Source of the DNA: Halichondria panicea | Lineage: Eukaryota > Porifera > Demospongiae > Suberitida > Halichondriidae | Length of the DNA: 64,000 nucleotides | Direction of reading: 5' to 3' | Assembly (NCBI RefSeq): GCF_963675165.1 | Contig: NC_087389.1 | Coordinates: 4,506,120 to 4,570,119 of the forward strand | Shown: positions 12,846 through 23,580 of the stretch, piece by piece | Position numbering within the stretch: the stretch's first letter is position 1 | Layout: each line of letters opens with the position of its first letter | Translations under genes and position numbers: made by a program | The notes under the pieces: generated by a model | Databases searched by the model: none | The model's input: the letters and a program-made list of their open reading frames with translations, nothing else | What the model was told of the DNA's origin: nothing

Positions 12846-14245
12846 AAAGAAGTAACTAAGTCTTAGGTCACATTGTCCACATAAACATGACTTAGAACAA
12901 ATATCACAGCACAAGCAATTGAAACCGAGATCAACATGTTTGTAATTGTCAATATTTCGGAAAAGACTATCCCTTCTACAATCTGTAGTGTTGAAGTTTG
13001 AAGCATATTCTTTAATCTCATTATTAACTTGATGGTAAATTCTTGCCTTTAAAAGGGTTACACGTGATGGTTTACCATCTCGACCTGCTCTACCAGTCTC
13101 TTGTACATAGCTACTGATATCGTCTGACAGGCCAACATGAATGATTTACCGAATGTTGGGACAATCAACACCCATACCAAATGCCATAGTAGCTACAACA
13201 ATGCGAAGATTGCCATCACCCTTAAATAAACGAATGATTTCAGATTTATGGGCTGGATCAGTGACACTTGTAAACATGTCCACGGGGCGAAATTCAGGAA
13301 GATCAGGTGCATCATCAGGATTTGTGAATGCAGCTCCAAGGTAATCCTTAAAGAAGAGGTACATGTCACCACACACTCCAAAAGAACGTCCATATATGAT
13401 TGTTTTGGGAAACTTGTTTCTCTCGATTACCAATTTCTGGGCCAAGTTTTGGAATGTCTCTGGTATACTTTTGAACAATCCAACAGCAAATTTGGGATTA
13501 CTGGGACTCTCGTAATGACAAATGGGTTTCTTAGGCCAACAATACGAGAAATAAATGAAATGTCACTTCGGGTAGCTGTTGCTGTTAGCGCCATCACATG
13601 AACTGATGTTGGAATGAGGCTGCGCACTTCTCTAATTCTCAACAGCATTTGCCTGAAAGTCTCACCCCTGCAATAATATTATTGGTACACATGTTAATGT
13701 TAATAAAAAACAATGAGTCAAATACATACCATTTCTTCACACAATGAGCTTCATCGATTATCAAAGCCTTGAGTCTATTAGCATACATATCTCCCCCCAG
13801 AAGTCTTCTCCAATGCTTCTTGCTGATGATCATTTCAGGTGTAAAGAATACTAGCTGATACTTTCCATGGAAGATCGCATCCATTGTAGCTGCATCAGAC
13901 ATCTCGCCCGAGACATATGTGCTAGAGATGCCTTTAGAACAATAGATGGCTACCTATATATAGAATAAAAGCATCCAGCTTAGAATGATCTAGTTACGTG
14001 TAAACAGCTCATATGCACATGTACGTATAATTATATGTATGTTCTATCTAGCCTTACATACCTGATCATGAATGATGGCCAGCAGAGGAGTGACTACTAC
14101 TACAATAGAATAACCTTTCTCCTTCTCCAATATTTTGTCAAATGCTGCAGGCAAACAAGCATAGCAAAGGCTCTTTCAAAATTCAGTAGGCAATACAGCA
14201 AGACATCTCTGCCTCTCAGAAAAGAAGTGACTACTTCCAAGTAGT
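12846..14245 (-). pseudogene. RecQ-like superfamily 2 helicase pseudogene inside transposon
   Basis: This is a DNA helicase of RecQ type, probably the element's own. Exons: about 14245-14062 (motif I region, ending VVVVTPLLAIIHDQ), 13953-13730 (VFFTPEMII, then DEAH box LIIDEAHCVKKW), and 13667 to about 12846 (MALTATATR, MVATMAFGMGVDCPNIR-like motif V, motif VI QETGRAGRDG, then a Cys-rich end CLCCDICSKSCLCGQC). Lesions are visible. The Walker A glycine codon is TGA (LPTEF*KS). There is a 1-nt frameshift near 13505-13510 and a TAA in place of a Gln codon just before IIHVGLSDD near 13148. A 57-bp hairpin element is inserted at 14242-14298, at the upstream edge of the first recognisable exon. Confidence 0.85.
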
Positions 14246-14298
14246 CTCGAATACCCGCCTCAACCTAAAATTTAGGTTGAGGCGGGTATTCGAGACTA
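14242..14298. mobile_element. 57-bp perfect-hairpin TAG...CTA element
   Basis: Two perfectly complementary 28-bp arms (14242-14269 and 14271-14298) are separated by one base. The ends are TAGTCTCGAA and TTCGAGACTA. Exact 9-bp direct repeats acttccaag flank it (14233-14241, 14299-14307). It is nested in the helicase transposon. Confidence 0.88.
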
Positions 14299-14555
14299 AC
14301 TTCCAAGCTCATTAGCAGCTTCTGTGACAGCTTGTGTAACTTTCTCCATTTTGCTCAAGGCAGCTCCGCCCAGCTGCACACCCACCTAGCTAAGTGGGTG
14401 TTAACCAACCACTTGCAATACTGCAATCTGATTGGGCTGCACTCCTCAGTGCAGCAGTACAAATCCTATACATGTATAAGCGTGTCACCCGGCCACCCGT
14501 TGGGAACGGGTGCCGGGCTCCGCCCAGCTAGTGTCTCGGTATGGGGATCTGGGGG

Positions 14556-14577
14556 GGGGAAACCCTGGTTTTTCCCC
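14556..14577. promoter_or_regulatory. Displaced NF-kB-like motif of NLR-B
   Basis: GGGGAAACCC followed by GGTTTTTCCCC matches the motif upstream of NLR-C (37361-37382) and resembles that upstream of gene E. If the 12363-14530 transposon is removed, this site would be about 77 bp upstream of the NLR-B ATG. It now lies 2.25 kb away. Confidence 0.45.
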
Positions 14578-14619
14578 TCTGCGCATGAAGCGCATGCACA
14601 GTGGATCAATTGTATATGG

Positions 14620-15644
14620 TGGGGAAATGGCCTGATGAGACTCAAACTCAGACTGCTTTGCGAGGGATGTAGAGTGGCTGAAAGATTAGGAGAGAAGCTG
14701 GGAACATGTGGTGGAACTAGACTATGTAGACTGCAAGCACTGAAAAGCCAATGTGGTATAGGTATGTATGAGCAGGTATGAGAGAAACAACCAACTAAAT
14801 AGGCGACTCTACACCGTCTCTACTAGCTGGGCGTGGCTCGACCGTCTCCTGACGGGAGGTCGGGTTGCAAGCCTATCTGGGATTTGTTCTAGCACCACTA
14901 TAGTGGCGCCCTATCAGATTGCAGCATTTTTCACGTGCTTGGCTACACTTCCGTTTGCATCTAGTTGCGAAACGGCATGCAGTATGCTGTGGTTTATCCA
15001 CGTCATCATGTCGGTTAACACCCATGGCAGTGTTACATAATGCTGCAGAACAAATCCCAGATAGGCTTGCAACCCGACCTCCCGTCAGGGAGACGGTCGG
15101 GCCACGCCCAACTACGTCTCTACTTCGTACTATCTATGGTTGTATACAATAATAGCACGAGATGATTGAAGTGCCTACTGCAATGGAGTCTTGTAAGCAA
15201 TGGTGACAATTCCAAGCGGCTTCTGATTGAGTGTGGCTGTTTGGTTTGTGCTTTACACTGTGTTGGTATGAGTGCATGTTTCATACCATTCAATGGCTTC
15301 CTCTCTCCTACAGTTGATGATGAGACAAGAAGAGGCACTGAGAATGGAGGTACAGGTATGATGTGTGTTTCCCTGTAATGTATTGAAGGTGTGCAATGTA
15401 CCCCCTCCCACACACACGCACACCTTTAGGCCTACTATGCTGCTAAGAGAGGGGCCTCGCGTAAACTGGCCACTCAGACGCTAACTAACCTCAGCAGTAT
15501 GGAAAAGGGTCTGTTATCAGAGACTAAAACTTACATACAGCCCACCTCCATGCAGTCTGGTGAGCAGCCTATAAGCAGTGAGGGACAGTCTGAAGACATG
15601 GGTCCATGGACAGGGGCTACTGAGGAACCTTCATCAAGAACAAG
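14620..15644 (+). pseudogene. Unrecognised plus-strand gene relic P
   Basis: I do not recognise the family. Exon-like pieces are a decayed stretch at about 14630-14740 (resembling CFARDVEWLKD..ERSWEHV across stops), 15314-15355 (MMRQEEALRMEVQ) and 15430-15644. The last opens AYYAAKRGASRKLATQTLTN and becomes Ser/Gln-rich. The last two have clean acceptors and donors and an open frame. The same series recurs at 37540-38290, where frames are more damaged, and a third exon-like piece (MFHADDYELQALSKG) occurs at 22230 and 38880. P therefore belonged to the duplicated NLR module. The 291-bp insertion at 14824 lies in one of its introns. Confidence 0.45.
14824..15114. mobile_element. 291-bp non-autonomous relative of the helicase transposon
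   Basis: The ends are TAGCTGGGCGTGGCTCGACC and its inverted match finishing CCACGCCCAACTA. Each carries a subterminal hairpin (cgaccgt...acgg.aggtcg) and a GGGATTTGTTCT block like the 2.2-kb element. Exact 9-bp duplications cgtctctac lie at 14815-14823 and 15115-15123. The paralogous locus near 37705-37715 lacks the insertion. There is no coding content. Confidence 0.9.
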
Positions 15645-15699
15645 GTACGTGTGTATAATGTGTAGTTATGCAGTGCAATGAGTCGACTGTGTACTATTG

Positions 15700-16780
15700 A
15701 AAGTATAGTGCAAAGAATGAAAACATAGCATGCTTCAATGTATTTAGGTGTGTACAGGGAAACGTATGGGTCATTCCATATCAATTCAATGAAATTTAAA
15801 ACGTGACGTCTTCAGAATTCCACGAAACTTGGTACATGTGTGAGGAATGGTATGGTAACATATCAGAAAAAATTTTGGGTTTGTAAACAATATGGCTTCT
15901 GAGATTGAGTTAATTAAAAAATGCAGAAATTCTCCACTTTTAGAAAATGGCTGCTGTTAGTTAAACTGTAACTTTCTAACCATTAACATTCAAGACTAAG
16001 AATGTATATCATGTTGTTGCCTAAGAAATTCCGCATCATTTGGTATGTTGTACGGCTTCACTTAATAAATTTTAGGTATTACATCTAATTAGTATCCTTC
16101 GAACTCTGACTTCTCGAAAAGCGCTGTTTTTTTCCCTGTAATTTTTTGTGTATCATGTTCCTCATACCATTCTCTTGAAGTGTGACAAGTTTGGTTTTGG
16201 GATTCCAATGGGATCATGAGATATGTTGTGGGATGTAGTGTGATTTGGGCAATATTTGTGGTTTCAGAGAATAAACAGTCCTTCTTTGTTGTGTAATGTA
16301 CCTAAAACATGTGTGCTAACTTTCCTGAACTTATGTTATCACAAGGAAAAATTCGAACTTTCGGCCGAGTGACATTTTCAGCCGAGGAACTGTAAAACGA
16401 CTGATAGCTAAAATAAGTTTACAGCGACCATACGAGAAGCAAAATAATACTGACACCACGCCAGCTATATTGATTGAGCGGCGACAAGCATACCAGCCAT
16501 TTGAGTACTGCACTACAGAGGACTATGAGAGAGAGCAGCATCATCTTGAACAATAATTTCTTGTTTTCTCAAACGATTCTAGACACATGCAAACTACACA
16601 CATCATAAATTATTTGAACCATCTCTAGCTACTGATACAGTATAGTACTGCAGGCAGAAGATGGACACTGAGTAATCTCAGTAGAAACTGAAATGCCACC
16701 AGAGAATATTAACAATATTAGCATAGCAACATAACACTGTCCTAGTAACACAATATAAACAGAACTCTAGACACAGCTCC
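15700..16780. other. Intergenic, no gene recognised
   Basis: About 1.1 kb of AT-rich DNA with only short accidental frames and no domain, RNA gene or clear inverted-repeat element. It may be an eroded transposon interior. Confidence 0.5.
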
Positions 16781-16789
16781 ATCTCTTCT

Positions 16790-17098
16790 CTCTTCTAGAC
16801 GCCAGTATCTGCAGCGTATAAGATTGGCATGACCGACGAACGGCTTGACACAAAATTGTTGGAGTTTCAACTGAAATCTGCAAAACAGCCCCACCCCACT
16901 TCTGGTGCTGCAAAACAGCCCCGCCCCACTTACTGCTGCAAAGAAACAGCCCCACCCCACTACTCAGTGAATACATAGCTGCTGGTCTACGCTCGGCCTC
17001 ATAACCAAGCCAAGAAAGCTCGCTTCTACACTGCTGCAAAACAGCTCATGCCCCCAGCAAAAAGAGCCACTTCTAGTGCTACGGTGAAGCAGAATTGA
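16790..17098 (+). pseudogene. Possible coding remnant of unknown family
   Basis: The frame reads YKIGMTDERLDTKLLEFQLKS, then near-repeats of KQPHPTSGAAKQPRPT, then a stop. After a frame change it reads YARPHNQAKKARFYTAAKQL to a stop at 17098. The composition looks protein-like but no family is recognised. The complementary strand shows an apparent repetitive GVGLF frame that is only the shadow of the same repeat. Confidence 0.2.
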
Positions 17099-17579
17099 CA
17101 TGCATCACGATGTCGAGGACTAGGTCGATCTAGGAACACAGAATCTTCCACAAAATGAATCTTGGACAATTTTAAAACCTGCATGGTTGCAAGAAGAAAC
17201 TCCAGCAGTGCTGAACATTCATTCCTGCATGACTGGACATACTTTGATACTTGTTATTTCTCATGCGTATTAATTTAATTTTAATTTAATTGTCTGTCTA
17301 ATTGCCAGAGGGGCGTTTTGAGGTCAGTGCAATATGACTTTGCGGTCAGTGCAATATGACTTTCAGCAGTGCAATATGCTTCATATTGCACTTGGCAACA
17401 ACGTAGCAACGGGATATAAAGCTATTATAATTTTAGTGACTACATTTGTATAATATAATTGTAAATTAATATATCATTATAACTGCATGTCAGTCTGGTT
17501 TCATGAATTTGAGCCATGCAGCTTTGAAATAAAGAAGCCAGCCGAGATAATTGTATTAATATTGGTTGTTGCTTCACAG

Positions 17580-18030
17580 ACTAGGGGGCAATCATCTCGG
17601 AGACGAGGGTGCTGAACTAGTGGGAGAGGCTTTGAAAAGAAACAGCTCCAAATCAGTCAACCAAGTTTTGTAAGTATAAAACCATCCATTTTGTATGATT
17701 TTATGTTACAGTGTTGCATGCATAATTATGTTGGCTATAATTTACTGAGCAAAATCCACCGTAATACCTATTATACTATAATTATATCTACTATACTTCT
17801 TTGTGTTCAATTTTATAAATTGTAAAATTTGCCGAGATAAGTGAAAACAATGTATTTCATGCAGAATGGAGGCTACAAAGGTGACTGACAAAGGAAAGAA
17901 GAAGCTCCAGGAGATCTGTGACTTCATCAACTCTGGGAGAGATACAGAGAACAAGTTAGATCTCAACTACAAGCATCACTCCGAAGTGGTGCAGAAGAGA
18001 AACTCCACCAACTATCTATACTTTCTGTAA
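17580..18030 (+). pseudogene. Inverted 3' end of an NLR (last LRR plus C-terminal exon)
   Basis: Exon 17580-17669 (LRR: LGGNHLGDEGAELVGEALKR, phase 2 at both ends) is followed by terminal exon 17865-18030. The latter opens with MEATKVTDKGKKKLQEICD and ends with its own TAA. Both are nearly identical to the last two exons of NLR-B and NLR-C but lie on the opposite strand, with no NACHT or other LRR exons on that side. It is an orphan duplicate in inverted orientation. Confidence 0.85.
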
Positions 18031-18465
18031 AAGCAATAATTATACATATTTGCCTGTGGTTTTATGTACAATCATAATTATGTGTATAACTATATACTTT
18101 CTCTTGTGAGAGACTCCATTGTGTACATGTATAATGTTGGTAGACTAGCCATTGCATGTGTTTTGTAGCTATAATTATACAATTCAGTTTTCAGTTCATG
18201 AAATGAATTAATGAAAATCAATCTATAAATTACGTACTACTACTGATGTTCCAACTATTCACTAATAGCGGAGACACGGTTCGAGTGCGAATAGACTATA
18301 CATGTATATATACCCAAAGTCTCACAAATCTTTAGAACTCTAAATACGTACATGTTTATTTTTTCTAACTGTCCTTCCACATTATAATTTTGACTATATT
18401 CACTAATAATCATACGTTTTGGCTTTTAAGGTTAACTAATACGACGTCACTGTTCCCTTGGTCTC

Positions 18466-18854
18466 CTAAACTCGGTTGTACTTGCCTTGAGCTATCATCA
18501 CTTGAGCAACTATGAACCTGGATGATGGGGCAGCGACTTTGTTTCCTGTCGCCATGAGTGGATAATTATCAGGATCCCCGGTTTCTGTGGTAACCAGATA
18601 CTTTCCGTTGCTAGCTTTCAGATTAATCACTGCTGGACCATTGGTTAGCACAGTAAATTTACTCGTTGATTCAATCGTATCGTCTGAAACCACAATTTTG
18701 TCAGTGCTGCTCTCGTGATTAACGTACACTCCGCTGTCTGCTTTGAAGGAGTATAACTACCGTCAGAGTTTGAAACAACTGTCAACTCGCAAAATTCGTC
18801 AGCCACCATCTTGGGCTCGCCCACGTGCACTAAATTTGCACTGCTGTTTATCAA
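18466..18854 (-). pseudogene. Fascin-like beta-trefoil fragment
   Basis: The frame from about 18740 to 18466 reads through VINLKASNGKYLVTTETG and later SSRFIVAQ, a pattern typical of fascin-type beta-trefoil repeats. Upstream coding (LVHVGEPKMVADEFCELTVV) continues only after a 1-nt frame change near 18745. No start codon context or splice partner is seen, so it is probably a scrap of an actin-bundling-like gene. The family call is tentative. Confidence 0.4.
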
Positions 18855-18859
18855 TTAAG

Positions 18860-18936
18860 TGGGTGGATCAAGGCGTAGTTTATCCATTCGATTATCTGAG
18901 TGTCTGGATAACCGAGGTTCTACTGCAGTATAGTTG
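18860..18936. mobile_element. Fragment of pogo-like miniature element
   Basis: The text from gtgggtggatcaaggcgtag to ccgaggttctactgcagta matches internal and terminal parts of the complete element at 59515-59822 in inverse order. It is a truncated copy. Confidence 0.5.
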
Positions 18937-19031
18937 ATCGCCTAAACTCTAATGTATTGATACGTAAAGTACAACAATTATGATCCAGTATTCATGCAGA
19001 ACTGTTGCATGCATAATGTCAATATACTTAC

Positions 19032-19121
19032 CACAACTTCACAAGTGAGCTTGTCGGCTTGGCAATCAGTGCATCTAAAATTTTGTGGAATCCTTGGTTT
19101 CCTATTGGAATCTTGGACAAG
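19032..19121 (-). pseudogene. Orphan LRR exon
   Basis: A 90-bp exon with acceptor and donor encodes LSKIPIGNQGFHKILDALIA. It closely matches the NLR-D exon 24408-24319. No neighbouring NLR exons are present, so it is a relic of a deleted receptor. Confidence 0.7.
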
Positions 19122-19579
19122 CTGCGTACATATGGGGCGCCAAATGTGCTAAAATTACATTTTTGATGCTCACATCACTTTTTCAAAAATGTTTCTCTCT
19201 CCTTCTATATACAGTGTCCCCCTCTTCCTAAATCAGACATCCTATTTACTAAATCGTTGGAACCTCCATTTACTAAATCAGACTAATTTACAAACCCCCC
19301 ATTTCTGTGACCCCCGGTCTCTGGATCCATCTGAAGCCAAATAGCGAAAATTTGCACTCGCGAAAATTTCCCGCTATACGGTAGTTCATAGATTTAAGCT
19401 TAAATAGCTCACGGTTTAGAGACTGAATGAATCGTTTTACTTGCCTACTAGCTAGCCTGCTAGCTAGCTAACTAAAGCTAGGTGACGAGACTAAACGAAA
19501 TTTTACTCACCATTTCTCGAGTTGAACGAATTAAAAAAAATACCTCTGTTGATTTGAGCCAGTATGGCAGTTGTTTTAG

Positions 19580-19868
19580 TTACCGTATGGCGGGTAATTT
19601 CCGGGGGACAAAATATTCACGGTTCAGCAATATTGAGACATTTTGTGGGTAATATTTTCGTGGTTAGAGCTTGCACTGCAAGGTAAAAAATTCGTTCAAC
19701 TCGAGAAACGGTGGTTTTCGTAAATAAAATTTTGTTTAGTCTCGTTGCCTGCACTGCATTCCTACGTTCCGGTAAGCCACGCCTACGTTAACATTTCGTA
19801 GAGGTCAGCTTGCCCACGGAAAAATAACGAATATTTTACCCCACGAAAATTACCGGCTATACGGTAAT
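19580..19868. mobile_element. CCGTATAGCGG-type inverted-repeat element
   Basis: It starts taccgtatggcgggtaattt and ends aaattaccggctatacggta. Further internal wording (tttcgttcaactcgagaaacg) resembles 19500-19530. No protein is encoded. Confidence 0.6.
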
Positions 19869-20010
19869 TAACACAGACAACGCCCATTATACTGTGTGCA
19901 ATGACAAGCAACTTACACAGTACTCTTATAATTATGTATTGTAATGTTGTTGATTTTGCACCCATAATTTTGTTGTACGAGACGTGAGAGAATGCAGAGG
20001 AAAAGAACGA

Positions 20011-20980
20011 CTGTAATCAGTGGACTGGACTACTGGACTGGACTTTGACCTGACTATTGCAACACCAATTACATTCCTTTTCCTCATAACAAGACCACAA
20101 TAACAAATTAATGATTGTAAAAACTTAACACATGTACATATAGCTACATTACAAAACACCTACTGTGGCAAGAACAAAAATTAATGCTTGTCTTTAGGTT
20201 TGCATGATGGAATTAGCTTTCTGTATAGGAGGACAGGTAACTGGCCTAGCTGGTTAATAGGGACCATGATGCATTCTTGCTTAATTGAACTACAATTGGA
20301 GCATCTATATAGAACTGTTGTTTTTAGGCTCAAACGTAGGTTAAATTGAAAATGGTACATTGATTGTCTGTACATTGTTGTCCGTGGAGAGTGAATATTT
20401 GCCATCTTTCATAGTGTACGAAAATCGAGTCTATGTGCATGCTCTGTGTGCATACTCCTGTCGTACTTTTCATGAAGCCGTTGCACATACACACTTATCT
20501 TTTCTAGTAAACTATAAACCACAAACAAGACGGATGAGCATACCCCCCCCTGCTATTTGTATCAGATCCGGTCGTAGTAGATACAAAGGATGTTATCCTG
20601 TACAAGGAAAATCACTTGAAAAAGGTGCTGTTTCAGGAGGGATTTGAAAAAAGGGCATGAATGTTTAGAGACACACTTGGGAACTGTTTACTCACTGTAG
20701 ATCTACCTGTAACGTTTCCCGTGTTTGTGTAATTTCCCCTACTTTGAGCCTATGTTTAACAGTTCAATTGTCGTGCAAGCAAGAATGCTGCTTATCAGTG
20801 TGTTCTTATAATAGTCATGTATAGCTAGATATCTATGTTGTGTTTTTTGTTTTTTTATGTTTACAGTCATTTGTCATTGTGGTCTTGTTATGAAAAAGGA
20901 ATGTAATTGGTGTTGCAATAGTCAGGTCAAAGTCCAGTCCATTCCAGTCCAGTCCAGTAGTCCAGTCCACTGATTACAGA
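20011..20980. mobile_element. About 970-bp element with long inverted repeats
   Basis: Left arm 20011-20120 begins ctgtaatcagtggactggac. Its inverted copy at about 20872-20980 carries two extra units of the tggac(tggaa) repeat. The arms share the text gcaacaccaattacattcc. The interior has no convincing protein. It is a foldback-type or long-TIR non-autonomous transposon. Confidence 0.75.
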
Positions 20981-21223
20981 CAGCCGGAAGAGAACATTAA
21001 GAACTTGACACGTAACTATAATACAATTACCATTGAATCACTTTTATCAACTTATACGACATTAAATCCGATTACATGTTACAGGTATTTCACAAAGTCA
21101 TTAATTATATACCTCCATAAAACGGACACCATTGGGGACAGCCTTTTGGCCGTTATAGGGCGTTTTCATCACGTGCGCAACATTGAGCAAGCGCCATTTT
21201 GAAGTACAGCTGTGCAGGAAGGG

Positions 21224-21301
21224 TGATGATTATTATGCTGTATTATTTGTGATGATTATTATGTTGTATTATTCGTGATGATTATTATGCTGTATTATTC
21301 G
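21224..21301. repeat. Three tandem 26-bp repeats
   Basis: The unit tgatgattattatg(c/t)tgta ttattcg occurs three times with three variable positions. Function is unknown. Confidence 0.85.
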
Positions 21302-21755
21302 CCTTATGCTGAAAAACCACCAGGGGAAGCCAAGAAAAGATAGTCAGTAGTATCAGGAGTACTCCTGGTAGTTATAGACCACTTCCTATTGCAAGCTGAA
21401 ACTCACTCAGGGGAAGCATCATTTCTTCCATCAGTGGATGCTGCAGACCTAGCATCCTATTTGGTTCTCCAAACAAATTTCATCACAGCAAAACAATACA
21501 AATCACATACGTCTCTAGAAGCATACAACCAATTTGTTTGTGGATGGATAAAAGAAGTTCATGCATGGACTAGTCGAATAAGTTTTTCTCTGTATATGTT
21601 TCAGTTTGTGCTCATAACTTTAAGTAAAACATAGGAAGTCTATCATTACACTACACTTTATGTACCCTTCCAGGGATGTACATTCTGAAGCCCTCCCTCC
21701 ACCCTTTAAGGACCCTTTCTTTTAAAGAAAACTACCGTGACAAAATGTGCGGGTG

Positions 21756-21852
21756 GTACTACCAAGGGCAGTTCTTTGTATTCCCCGAGGGCGCAGAAAT
21801 CCAATACACCCCACAGCCCTCGGGGAATACATAGATCTGCCCTTGGTAGTAC
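21756..21852. repeat. 97-bp hairpin
   Basis: The arm gtactaccaagggcag followed by tattccccgagggc pairs with gccctcggggaatac and ctgcccttggtagtac across a loop of about 25 bp. No duplication or TAG end is seen. It may be a miniature element or a structured transcript. Confidence 0.6.
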
Positions 21853-22225
21853 AAATCCGATACACCCTTGATTATCGATAGTACAACTATTACTTGGACA
21901 GTGATGTAATACATTCCATTGTGCCATGACTTCACGTAACAGGACAAAGTCATGCAAGTTGGGCCAGTTAACCTGAAGTGGGTAAATAGAGGACGACTGT
22001 AACCTATACAATTAATGCAGTACAATTTATCAGTGATCATCTGATAGAAGAGCTTTGATGTGTAAGCCGTCCGCACGCACGCATGCATGCAGTTTGTACT
22101 ATAGCTCTTGTTATTGTATGTATGTATGTATTGAGCGTTGTACGCATATTCTTGAAGTCACATGACTCCCCGAGTCCCTATACACCATTGTCGAAACTAT
22201 GATGCCCCCCCGTTCTATATTCAGA

Positions 22226-22330
22226 TGTTCCATGCTGATGACTATGAGCTACAGGCTCTCTCTAAAGGACACTGCGCATGCCTGTTCTCTGTAGAAAATC
22301 TTCAGACTCCGTGATTCTCAGTTGTTGTTA
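22226..22330 (+). pseudogene. Detached exon-like piece of relic P
   Basis: The text atgttccatgctgatgacta and onward encodes MFHADDYELQALSKG. It is nearly identical to 38876-38970, where it lies 0.6 kb from the rest of P'. Here it is 6.6 kb away, so the interval 15.7-22.2 kb was probably enlarged by insertions. Confidence 0.4.
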
Positions 22331-22724
22331 TAGTGAATGTACGTATGATAGTAATGGCAATTTATCACTTTAAATTTGACAGATGTGTATAATTATTACG
22401 AACAAGTTCTTTACAAAAGGTGTATGCATGACATTAGGGGGATAAAATGTTATGTAAATCAGATATGGAGTAGGTCTTCTCTCAACTTTTTTGAGAGAGA
22501 ATTGTTTGTAAATACAACGTTTACTTTCTGACTGTCATCTCGACCAGCATTGAGTGAGTCACAGATTTCTTGGAGCATTTTCTTTCCTTTGTTTGAAATA
22601 TGAGTGTTCTCAAGTCTGTACAAGTTGTGCAATAATTATTATGCATGATGATGATAATAGGTGAACATAAGTATGATTATAATACTACATTGTATACTGT
22701 ATGTTCCCGTTGGCTCTGTGACTC

Positions 22725-23580
22725 TATAGATCTACGGGCGTAACTATAAAATTTACGGGAAGGAGGCAACCGCACCCGCAAATTGTTTGCCCGGAACCAC
22801 ACCCACTAATTATCGCGTAGAAGCATAGATTGAAGAGTTAGAGGGATAGGAAACGGTTGGTATCTCGAGTAACATCCGCGCTACGCTGCGGTTTAATCGA
22901 GGCCATCACAACAATATTTATTTATACACTCAGTGCATAATAAACTACAAGTAACTGTTTAGTCCGTGCAACTCACTTATATTTCAAGGTCTATACCTAT
23001 TGTAGTAGTCATAACCAGCACGCTTACACGTTATATGTTCCAATAGCTCTAAAACAGCCTTGGGAACATATAACTTTATTGGAAAGTCTCTTTTTACTGG
23101 GTGTGGTCAGTCATTAGCAAGTACTACACGTGGCTCATGGACTAGGCGTGTTATAAATTGCTGAAAGAGATGATGTCTCGAGGAAACACAGCTTTGGGAG
23201 TTACCCGGCAAAAATGTGCTTAATAGCCTCATAACGCGGATAATTTTCGAGGCTCCACTGCAGATTCAATGTAAAATCATCACGTGCACCACTCCGTTTC
23301 CTATCCCTCTAACTCTTCAATCTATAGTAGAAGCGCATGCAAATGGCAGAAAACTGCTATTTACCTGTTCTCCTTCTCTTTTCTTCATCAACAAGACAGT
23401 ACGTGATAGAGCTCATTTCTGCTCATTCTATATACCTATAGTAGCTAGTTATCCAGAAGTTAGCTAGCCAGAGCTATTAAGAGCTAGTGAGGTGAGTCAC
23501 ATGAAACCTGAAGTTCAATAGTACAGGAGGCAAGGGCCTCCTCTGCCTCATTGCTAGTTACGGCCCTGATCTACTCTAGC
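22725..23580. mobile_element. Possible inverted-repeat element in last NLR-D intron
   Basis: The ends show gatctacgggcgtaacta and, inverted, tagttacggccctgatctac. An internal 30-bp segment near 22828 (agattgaagagttagaggga...) recurs in inverse near 23295-23325. The GGGCGTAACTA-type end is common among invertebrate DNA transposons. Boundaries are approximate. Confidence 0.45.

Larger units (their letters stand above)
12363..14530. mobile_element. 2,168-bp DNA transposon with 9-bp target duplication
   Basis: Perfect 9-bp direct repeats gtgtctcgg (12354-12362 and 14531-14539) flank the element. The left end starts TAGTTGGGCGGAGCCCG and the right end is its inverted counterpart (TAGCTGGGCGGAGCCCG in reverse complement). 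Each end has a subterminal hairpin followed by a shared GACACGCTTATA...GGATTTGTAC block. Inside are a Cys-pair exon on the plus strand and a RecQ-like helicase on the minus strand, both broken or truncated, so this copy is non-autonomous. It sits just upstream of the NLR-B start codon. The superfamily is unassigned. Confidence 0.88.

Noticed and set aside
12363-14530. Helicase as a host RECQ gene
   Set aside because: It lies wholly inside transposon ends with a perfect target duplication and has a Cys-rich tail typical of element-borne copies.
14332-14781. 149-codon open frame from ATG-like TTG/GTG starts
   Set aside because: It runs across the transposon end, its 9-bp duplication and the kB-like motif into relic P, so it is accidental.
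16742-17039. Minus-strand frames with GVGLF repeats
   Set aside because: Shadow of a short GC-rich direct repeat; the plus strand looks slightly more protein-like.
20360-20647. 95-codon frame inside the long inverted-repeat element
   Set aside because: No domain, no relatives among the other frames, and biased composition; probably chance.
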